Under the pieces are notes generated by a model that was given only the letters and a program-made list of their open reading frames with translations, searched no databases and had not been told where the DNA came from. The position numbers and the translations under genes were made by a program. A DNA stretch of 15,000 nt from Stramonita haemastoma. Its lineage: Eukaryota; Mollusca; Gastropoda; Neogastropoda; Muricidae. Position 1 is the stretch's first letter, and every line of letters starts with the position of its first letter. This document shows positions 8,392 to 15,000 of this stretch, one piece after another. The DNA is taken from positions 22,717,326-22,732,325 of the forward strand of contig CM060325.1 of assembly GCA_030674155.1 (NCBI GenBank), written 5' to 3'.

Positions 8392-8701
8392 GAGGACGGG
8401 ATGGCTCAGTGGTCAGAGCGCCTGCTTTCCCCCAGTCAAGTTACTATTGAGCAGCGTCGAGCGTGGTTGCCAATTGGATGGGTGACTGTTAGCGCGCCTT
8501 GGCTACACTACAATACAGTTCCTCCAGTTCACCCAGCTGTAAACGGGTACCTGCCCTCTTTAGGGTCAGGAAAGGTAAAGCAGCGAGGAAGAGGAGATGG
8601 GCGCCGCCCTCAACATGCTGGCCCCTAGAGAAGCTGAGGTCTCTGACGCCTCGCTCCCCTACGACCCCACAGGTTATGGGACACCTTTACCCTTACCTTT
8701 C
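8392..8701 (+). mobile_element. Apparently complete tRNA-5S chimeric SINE
   Basis: Short non-autonomous retroposon. The 5' end (gggatggctcagtggtcaga then gcgcctgctttcccc) resembles the 5' half of a tRNA with an A box at 8402-8412. Positions 8446-8489 (gagcagcgtcgagcgtgg, then ttgccaattggatgggtgac) resemble the 3' half of 5S rRNA, spanning its A box, intermediate element and C box. The body continues with gggcgccgccctcaacatgc, cccctagagaagctgaggtc and cgctcccctacgacccca, which I recall as a frequent molluscan repeat. The tail, cacctttacccttacctt, is made of short ACCTTT-like units. The 11-bp target-site duplication supports insertion by target-primed reverse transcription. The 310-bp length suits a SINE. 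The LINE partner is unknown. Confidence 0.85.
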
Positions 8702-8712
8702 ACATAGTTCAT
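8702..8712. repeat. Target-site duplication, right copy
   Basis: acatagttcat, one mismatch from the left copy at 8381-8391. Confidence 0.8.
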
Positions 8713-9144
8713 AGAAGAGTTTATCGCTCTGTAAAGAAATACACACACGCTTACCTATGACTGACGGTTGCATTGGAGCTAAATGTAAAGGAAGGTTCGC
8801 ACTATTTACAAAAGTTTCACGGCGTGCACAAAACCTCTACATACAGCTACTGGTTGCCTGTGAAGGAATTGACATTTTAGCGGGTGATAAACTATTGGCA
8901 ACATTTCTGTTCTATTTTTTTTGTACAGCATTTTGCGCTATGGGGAATTTGCATAATGCTTCAATGACAAGATCCCATCAATGGCTGTAGATTTTATCAC
9001 AAACAAAGCAAACCAAACTACCTTGGATCAGGTGGGTATGATGCAGATGCATACGTGTAGGCGGGCAAGTCCACCATCCTATGCAAACACTTAACAGGCA
9101 CTCAAGTAAGACCTTCCCTGTGTGGGTGAGAGCGCACGCAGCGC

Positions 9145-9146
<2 letters not shown>
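8713..9146. other. Unique sequence without a recognised gene
   Basis: A 77-codon ATG open frame at 8757-8990 (+) exists, but it has no recognisable domain, splice context or codon pattern that would separate it from chance. Confidence 0.4.
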
Positions 9147-9209
<63 letters not shown>

Positions 9210-9232
9210 CAGACCACTCCCCTCACGAGAGC

Positions 9233-9277
<45 letters not shown>

Positions 9278-9304
9278 GAGAGGAGAGAGAGAAGAATAAG
9301 AGAG

Positions 9305-9352
<48 letters not shown>

Positions 9353-9528
9353 GAGAGAGAGAGAGAGACGAGAAGAAGAGAGAGAAGAAGATAGACGACA
9401 GAAGAACAGAAAGACAGAGCAGAGTCAGAGAGAAGCAGACGAGAGGATAAGACAGACATACAGGCAGGAGGCAGGCAAGCAGAAAACAGAAACAGAAACA
9501 CACAGAGAAAGACAGAGACAGACAGACC
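9147..9528. repeat. Compound (CA)n-(GA)n microsatellite
   Basis: CA repeats at 9147-9205, a 20-bp spacer with tcacc and agaccactcc, then GA-rich repeat from 9236 that degrades rightward into aga/gaca words up to about 9528. The purine-only part is a long homopurine tract able to form H-DNA. Confidence 0.97.
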
Positions 9529-10120
9529 AGAAAAATCTTTCAACTTCAATGAATTTCCCCCCTCCCCTCTTTATGGTGCGCACTATGTATTTGTGTCACA
9601 GAAACATCAAAACAAATCCGCTTTTATTTTGGGTCCACTTTATAGCCGTTTTCGTGGTGCCCCCTGCTGCTGCTGCTGTTGTTGCTGCTGTTACTGCCTA
9701 CCCCCCTACCCCCACCTCCACGCAGGTTCTCTTTCCATTGAGTAAAATATTTCATTTCTAGTTTGCATAAATGGGGATAGCAACCCACGGACATGACTTG
9801 CATGTGTATCATGTAACAATTATGGCTTAAGACGATGAGGAAAAAAGAAGATAAAAACAAGAGACAAAAATGTTTTATCATCCTAACAATTATATATTCT
9901 ATACTACAATATAGTGCTATTAATTTTAAAAAAAGTTGTGATAGTGAATAGAAATTGATACAGTTATATTCAAATTCAGAAATAAAACAACAGGAAAATG
10001 GATACAAAATAAAAAGAAAGACAAAAACTACAAGGCTAAAATAATACAGATCTGAAATCTCGTTTATACTGCATACAAACTTAGCTGATAAAGAAGGAAT
10101 TGCGGGGGTTTATAACAGAA
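9529..10120. other. AT-rich unique sequence with a CTG trinucleotide tract
   Basis: Positions 9664-9690 carry an interrupted (CTG)n/(TTG)n tract. The remainder is strongly AT-rich. I see no gene, splice pair or element. Confidence 0.5.
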
Positions 10121-10275
10121 GAGAGAGAGAAAAAAAAAAAAAAAAAGCAAAACCAGGAAAGAAAGAAAGACAAAAAATAAAACAGAGAGAAAAACGGACG
10201 ATGCTAATAGAGAAAAAAATGCAGAAAATGACGACAGAAGAAACGAGAACAAGCAGGAGAGAAAAGACCAAAACA
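10121..10275. repeat. A-rich purine low-complexity tract
   Basis: gagagagaga leads into 17 A at 10130-10146, then aaagaaagaaagacaaaaa-type sequence. It may contain an old A-rich retroposon tail, but no element body was found beside it. Confidence 0.75.
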
Positions 10276-10437
10276 AATCTAGAAGTATTACAGCTCAGAA
10301 ATCTGTACAGCACATAGCAATCTTGTTATTATGACATAAATGTGCATACTGCAAGCGCATCTTCCCTTTTAAATTAAAAAAAAACTAACTGAAATATAGC
10401 TTATAAACAAAACAACAAAAGTATCATATTAAATACA
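10276..10437. other. AT-rich spacer before SINE
   Basis: Nothing recognised. Confidence 0.4.
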
Positions 10438-10765
10438 GACGGATAGCCTAGTGGTCAGAACATTGCGCTGGCAATTTGACGACCCGGGTTCGAGTCCGGT
10501 CGAGGAGATTTTTCTCCTGGAGTTAACATCAGAGCTGACTCCACTCTCCCCAAAAGTCCTTCGGATGAGACTTTAAACCGAGGACCCGTGTGCGAACGCA
10601 CGCAGAACATCTTGCGCACACGTTAAATCCTGTTCCGCTTTTCGTAAGAGTAGGCCATCGTGTGCCGGTGGGAACAGATGACATTTACAAAACTGTATAC
10701 ACACGGGGACTGGATGTAAAAAAAGCACAAAGTGCTTATTCTCCATTACCTCGATATAAAAAGAA
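10438..10765 (+). mobile_element. tRNA-headed SINE with V-domain-like core (near-complete)
   Basis: The tRNA-like head at 10438-10510 has an A box, tagcctagtgg (10444-10454), and a B box, ggttcgagtcc (10487-10497), 32 bp apart, so internal pol III promotion is plausible. The core begins near 10553 with aaagtccttcggatgagac, then taaaccgag, cacgttaaatcctgttccgc and ttttcgtaagagtaggcc. I recall this order (ccttcggatgagac, taaaccgag, ttaaa-atcc, tcgtaa-gagtagg, ccggtg) from the V-domain of vertebrate V-SINEs. The 3' end is AT-rich with ataaaaagaataaatcaaat. The second copy at 12190-12409 confirms this is a repeat. No confident target-site duplication was found, so both ends are approximate. Confidence 0.83.
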
Positions 10766-11084
10766 TAAATCAAATCAGAAAAAGTCCAGATGAGCTGGAT
10801 TTCTTAGTTACGATTATGTTTTTTTGCCGTTGAAGTAGAAAAACAACGGAGCGTAACGAAGGGATGAGAAAGAGATTTCAGTTGCTTCCCTTTGTAAACA
10901 AGGCGGCAACCTGTTACTGTTTTGGGCAAACGTTGTTGAGCACCCGTTGTCTGGCTGATTCCTCTGTGCTCCACAGCAGTCCAATTGGTGAGGACAGTTC
11001 CGTGGAAAACAAACTACTAAGTATGTCTCTGCTGTTAACAAGAATGAAAGTGATATGCATGTCTGTCTGCCCTTTACTCGTGTC
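10766..11084. other. Unique sequence without a recognised gene
   Basis: Short open frames on both strands show no known motif. Confidence 0.4.
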
Positions 11085-11216
11085 TCTGTGCGTGTGTGTG
11101 GTGTGTGTGTGCGCGCGCTGCTTGCGTGTCGACGTGCTGTGTGTGTGTGTGTGAGCTCCACCGCTCGCGCGTGTGTGCATGCACATAACGCACAACGCAC
11201 ACACACACACACACGT
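11085..11216. repeat. Degenerate GT tract facing a CA tract
   Basis: GT/GC-rich words at 11089-11153 are followed by gtgtgtgcatgcacat and cacacaca to about 11214. The left GT and right CA tracts are complementary, with a palindromic gtgcatgcac at 11174-11183, so the region could fold back on itself. Confidence 0.8.
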
Positions 11217-11850
11217 ACATGGAAGCTCAAACTACATGCATGTGTGTGGTCTTCGTTTGCAAATGAAACTATGAGCATGCAAGAGAGAACGAACATAAAA
11301 CAAAACAAAACAAAACATCAAAACAACCCGAATCCAGACACTCAACTACCAGTCAAGTCCTCTCTACTCATACTGCCTTTCTTCCCCATCCATCAATCAA
11401 CAGTTAGGCTATATATAGCCAGCGGACAAGCCACATCTCAATCAGCGCAAAAATCACCCATAAACCACCAACCAATCTTCAGCCCACCCATCCCCCCCAC
11501 CCCACCCACAGTGGACCTCACACAGTGACAGCCACAGGCCATGGCCGATTTCTATCGATAGCCAAGCCTAGGCCAATAAAGCATGGGAGCGAGGTCACTT
11601 AACGCCACCAGTTATAAAGTGGGAGTTTCTGTGATCGTCAAAATGGTTGAGTTAGGGATTCGTATTTTTGACAGCCTACCGCGCAACGCTTTGATAGGGA
11701 CATCAGAATTGTTTTTGATTGTTAAAGGTTTCTGGTCCTTAGGTCTGACAGGACATATTACTTATACAGATAACAGAAAAAAATGTTGAAGGTGAACAAC
11801 AACAACACAACAAAAAAAAACAAAGCCGACACAAAAAAATTTCAACTACC
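11217..11850. other. Unique sequence with clustered short palindromes and TATA/CCAAT-like words
   Basis: Palindromes: ggctatatatagcc (11407-11420), ggccatggcc (11537-11546), ctatcgatag (11552-11561), gcctaggc (11566-11573). ccaat lies at 11573-11577 and tataaa at 11613-11618. A 68-codon open frame at 11583-11789 begins upstream of the TATA-like word and has no known domain. An (AAAAC)n tract lies at about 11297-11315. Promoter function is speculation. Confidence 0.35.
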
Positions 11851-11851
11851 C

Positions 11852-11887
<36 letters not shown>

Positions 11888-11934
11888 ACACGACCGACCA
11901 CACACGCGCGCGCGCCGCACGCAAGCAAGCAAGC
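11851..11934. repeat. (CA)n tract with CG islet and (AAGC)n
   Basis: CA repeats at 11853-11885, then cacgcgcgcgcgcc and caagcaagcaagcaag. Alternating CG is Z-DNA prone. Confidence 0.9.
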
Positions 11935-12093
11935 AAGAGAAAATTGTGAGGATTTGATTGAAACAATTATGGCCTACCCCAAAAAGCGATGTCATTTATT
12001 TTATGCAGGCAAAGTGCCAAGTGCTATAAGTATCAAATTGTTGTCATACCTAAAGTGTTATGTTCACATTGTCTTCGTTCGTGGCACACTCGT

Positions 12094-12096
<3 letters not shown>
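11935..12096. other. Unique spacer
   Basis: Nothing recognised. Confidence 0.4.

Positions 12097-12189
<93 letters not shown>
12097..12189. repeat. Uninterrupted (AG)n microsatellite
   Basis: About 46 perfect AG units ending exactly where SINE tail sequence begins. Confidence 0.99.
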
Positions 12190-12191
<2 letters not shown>

Positions 12192-12409
12192 CTTTTCTTC
12201 TTTTATTTCCAGGATAATGGAATAAGTACTCATGTGCTTATTTACATCCAGTCCCTGTGTGTATGCAGTTTTATAATTTTGTCATCCGTTTCTTCGGCAC
12301 ACAATGGCCAACTCTTCCGAAAAGCGGAACAGGTTTTAACGTGTGCGCAAGATATTCTGCATGCGTTCATACGCGGAACCTCGGTTTATAGTCTCATCCG
12401 AAGGACTTT
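12190..12409 (-). mobile_element. V-domain-like SINE, 5'-truncated copy
   Basis: Read on the minus strand it begins aaagtccttcggatgagact, then ataaaccgagg, cttgcgcacacgttaaaacc, ggaagagttggcca and tacacacagggactggatgt, ending in an A-rich tail. It aligns along its length to 10553-10765 with scattered substitutions and small indels. The tRNA head is missing: the copy stops at the start of the core and abuts a GT microsatellite, while its tail abuts a GA microsatellite. Confidence 0.85.
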
Positions 12410-13221
<812 letters not shown>

Positions 13222-13257
13222 AGGTTCGCTTCCTTTATTCAAGGGCTTAGCGAACCT
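13222..13257. repeat. 9-bp perfect inverted repeat
   Basis: aggttcgct (13222-13230) and agcgaacct (13249-13257) are exact reverse complements around an 18-base loop. The function is unknown. Confidence 0.7.
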
Positions 13258-13496
13258 TACTGACTGTTCTTTCCCTTGTTTGTCTTTCTGTCTGTCTGTC
13301 TGACTGACTGACTTTGTCCCCCCCCTCTCTCTCTCTCCCCTCACCTCTGACAATATTGTATCCATATGGAATTTACTGTGACAGGAGAATTCTTTGCATG
13401 AAAGTCGGGCTTCAGCTCCCCCCAGCCCTTCCCTTTGGGAGAGTTTTTGACAATAAAGCACAGATCTTTCCTTTTTCATCTCCTTTCCCCCTCCCC
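13258..13496. other. Unique sequence with CTGT/CTGA and pyrimidine stretches
   Basis: tctgtctgtctgactgactg lies near 13287-13310, and C/CT-rich sequence near 13317-13340. An aataaa hexamer occurs at 13453-13458 with no exon evidence. Confidence 0.4.
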
Positions 13497-13597
13497 CCGT
13501 CTCTCTCCTCTTTCTCTCTCTCTCTCTCTCTCTTTTTAAAGGGGGGGGGGGGGGGTATGGACATAGGAGGGGCGGGGGGGGTGGGGTGGAGGGGAGG
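13497..13597. repeat. CT tract followed by poly-G and G-rich tract
   Basis: CT repeats to about 13531, tttttaaa, then about 15 G at 13541-13555 and further G runs (ggagg, gggg, gggggggg, gggg) to about 13597. Many G runs on one strand within 60 bp give strong G-quadruplex potential. Confidence 0.9.
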
Positions 13598-13775
13598 TTG
13601 CCGCAAACTTATGTTGCTGTATGTTCTTTTAACATGCGCAAAGTGCGAGGTACACCTCAGCCATCTTTCATGATCTAGAAGATGGAGAGTATATCCAATA
13701 GCGGATTGGGTTCGAACACCGGACTTCTCACTTTCTTAGCAAAGTGTTTTACCTTCATACCACCCAATGACCCTG
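13598..13775 (-). mobile_element. tRNA-headed SINE fragment, 3'-truncated
   Basis: On the minus strand a tRNA-like head with gggtggtatgaagg leads to the B box gtgttcgaaccc (complement near 13708-13719). Downstream is cactttgcgcatgttaaaag, then aacatacagcaacataag, matching the corresponding block of the 4235-4645 copy (cgtgcacgtaaaagaaccca then cgacagcaagag). The part between B box and this block is shorter and diverged. The copy ends against the G-rich tract, so its 3' half is missing. Confidence 0.65.
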
Positions 13776-13859
13776 GGTGCGTGCCTTAAAGTATACTTAC
13801 ATTGGCAGACAAATGCCCATATCCACACATACACGCTGTTGCGTGCAACCACGTATGCC
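13776..13859. other. Short unique spacer
   Basis: Nothing recognised. Confidence 0.35.
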
Positions 13860-14050
13860 TTCACACAAGCACTCTCCTTCACACACATTCACACACGTAC
13901 ACGCGCACGCGCGCGCGTCCACACACACACTACACAGATAAATATTCTTCCCCTCCCAACTCCCAAACACACACACACACACACACACAGATAAATACTA
14001 TTCCCCTCACCACTTCACACACACAGACACACACACATCACACACACACT
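13860..14050. repeat. Interrupted CA-rich tract
   Basis: CA repeats with acgcgcacgcgcgcgcg at 13901-13917. Two similar blocks, agataaatattcttcccctc at 13937 and agataaatactattcccctc at 13989, each precede CA repeats, suggesting an internal duplication of about 52 bp. Confidence 0.9.
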
Positions 14051-14182
14051 TCCACGAACCCGGAGTTGCTCACGGTGATGTGTTGACACTGTCATATTAT
14101 AGACAGCGGGCACAGCCTACAAAGGACTGAACACATGGCATCTGCTTACTGTTGTCCTTCTGCTCTGCATCTCATGTTGCAG
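14051..14182 (+). promoter_or_regulatory. Unique sequence ending in a candidate splice acceptor
   Basis: A pyrimidine-rich stretch, ttgtccttctgctctgcatc, leads to tcatgttgcag ending at 14182, a good-looking acceptor. There is no independent proof of use. Confidence 0.35.
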
Positions 14183-14300
14183 ATCAAAAAGACCTGGCCA
14201 GTCCTGACTGATGCCTCTTCGTGTCTTTGCATATTTTTCATTCCTTTGTCACCCTGTCTAGTCTACGTGCTAAATAAAGGTATGTGAAAAGAACGTGTGG
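14183..14300 (+). other. Candidate terminal exon / 3' UTR with polyadenylation signal
   Basis: Just after the acceptor-like site all three frames end: 7-8 codons in two frames, 37 codons in the third (ending tga at 14285-14287). aataaa lies at 14273-14278, followed by GT-rich gaacgtgtggagg about 15-30 bases downstream. Acceptor, hexamer and GT-rich element in order fit a last exon. The gene it would belong to is not visible. A chance arrangement is quite possible. Confidence 0.3.
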
Positions 14301-14622
14301 AGGGGGGGGGGGTTCTTTTTTGTAAAATTTTTTTTAGAAGTGTTTTGCTGAAAGATTTAATGTTAAATGATTCAGTTCGAAATTTTTTACCTCACAAACA
14401 GAGAATTTCATGCTAGTTACAGGATATACATAAGAAAGCCAATAGGAAAAAAAAACCCTCATTTACACAGAAAATACCACAACACAGTATACGAACATCA
14501 GCACGCGCAGTTTGCAAGATAATACCTATACCTACCCATTCTCACCTCAATAAACAGAGGAAATCAAGTGAGTCGCAACTAAATAATTAAAAACAAATCA
14601 AGGATCGCAAGCTAATAATTAA
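14301..14622. other. AT-rich unique sequence
   Basis: A G tract (14303-14312), poly-T and A-rich words. I see no gene, repeat family or splice pair. Confidence 0.4.
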
Positions 14623-14968
14623 AACAATAAACAGAAACATTTATTACAGAAAGTAATAAAATACAGTCTTAAACAATTACACAGACGCACACACTCACAA
14701 ACGAATACAAACTCTATAACATCTCAAAAGCGCGAAGTATTTAGCAGTTTGCAGGTTAACTATTTCAGCCATGATGCTTCTAGCCTAGCTGATGAAGAAA
14801 ACCGTAGTAAAACTACTACTTATGATATGAAAAATTCAAGGGCTTTATTTTGTTGATATCTATAACGCAGCTGACCGCGAAGACCGCATTAAGGTTAACA
14901 GTGTAACAGAGAAAACCTACCTTGACAACTTTCAGAAAATTGGTGATCAGGAGAATCAAGATTTGTAA
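14623..14968 (+). other. Stop-poor stretch, possible coding remnant
   Basis: One plus-strand frame is open for 77 codons from 14623 to a tga at 14854-14856. A second, from 14831 to a taa at 14966-14968, is open for 45 codons. They overlap at an A5 run (14830-14834), where loss of one A would join them. The second part includes GLYFVDIYNAADRED and KTYLDNFQKIGDQ, which read like ordinary protein but match nothing I recognise. There is no ATG at the beginning. The minus strand here also has short open frames, so the strand is not settled. Confidence 0.2.
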
Positions 14969-15000
14969 CTAGTTGTTTGAACTGAACATCATTAACATTG
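14921..15000 (-). CDS. Candidate small exon with strong splice donor (runs off window)
   Basis: On the minus strand the frame VNDVQFKQLVTNLDSPDHQ then FSESCQ is open from the window edge and ends at tcaag followed by gtaggt, a near-consensus donor (GT complementary to 14919-14920). The last codon is split after its first base, so the exon is phase-compatible with the propeptide exon ending at 2515. The peptide has no recognised motif. It overlaps a plus-strand open frame, so only one can be real, if either. Confidence 0.27.

Noticed and set aside
8446..8489. 5S rRNA gene
   Set aside because: Only about the 3' half is represented, diverged, and embedded in a SINE with target-site duplication.
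8757..8990. 77-codon open frame in unique DNA
   Set aside because: No recognisable motif, and length within chance expectation for a 15-kb window.
10438..10510. Functional tRNA gene
   Set aside because: A and B boxes are present but the anticodon arm does not fold normally and the sequence continues into a SINE core.
10573..10773. Conserved antisense peptide shared with the frame at 12234-12410
   Set aside because: Both frames are translations of the same SINE core, so similarity comes from the repeat rather than from protein selection.
11583..11789. 68-codon open frame with reasonable internal ATG context
   Set aside because: No domain recognised; the TATA-like word lies inside it, so the promoter model and this frame conflict.

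Overview
This window reads as eukaryotic, mostly non-coding DNA, most likely from a marine gastropod or another mollusc. The evidence is an extreme load of simple-sequence repeats, several tRNA-derived SINE copies whose cores I recall from molluscan genomic sequence, and one exon fragment interrupted by a splice signal. There is no sign of bacterial, phage or CRISPR organisation. The organism call is inference from remembered SINE sequence, because no search was possible.

Layout. Positions 1-1440 are a minisatellite of about 38 copies of a roughly 40-bp unit. Positions 1441-2115 are CCA-, CA- and CT-rich low complexity. Positions 2116-2515 (minus strand) hold the one coding piece I can defend: an exon fragment resembling the N-terminal half of a reprolysin (ADAM/ADAMTS, M12B) propeptide. 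It is preceded on its strand by a plausible splice acceptor and carries an apparent one-base frameshift. From 2737 to about 13775 the window alternates between microsatellites (CT, CA, GT, GTGC, AT, CATA, CTGT, GA, poly-C), SINE copies and AT-rich unique DNA. From 13776 to the end are CA repeats and AT-rich DNA. That last part contains a possible terminal exon with a polyadenylation signal (+), a stop-poor stretch (+), and a possible small exon with a strong donor site (minus, 14921-15000). The latter is phase-compatible with the propeptide exon, so much of the window could be one long intron of an ADAMTS-like gene; that is inference.

SINEs. There are two structural groups. (i) A tRNA-5S rRNA chimera, with one apparently complete copy at 8392-8701 flanked by an 11-bp target-site duplication, and two fragments at 2737-2821 (+) and 3752-3843 (-). 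(ii) tRNA-headed SINEs sharing a core that I recall as the V-domain of vertebrate V-SINEs: 4235-4645 (+), 10438-10765 (+), 12190-12409 (-), with 13598-13775 (-) as a related fragment. Several fragments end abruptly against microsatellites, and two pairs lie in inverted orientation.

No novel multi-gene system is visible. The most interesting items are the chimeric tRNA-5S SINE, the V-domain-like core in a probable mollusc, the propeptide exon with its possible distal partner, and the inverted SINE/microsatellite arrangement at 2737-3843. Many differences between repeat units are single-base deletions at short homopolymers, so uncorrected long-read errors are a real possibility and may also explain the exon frameshift.
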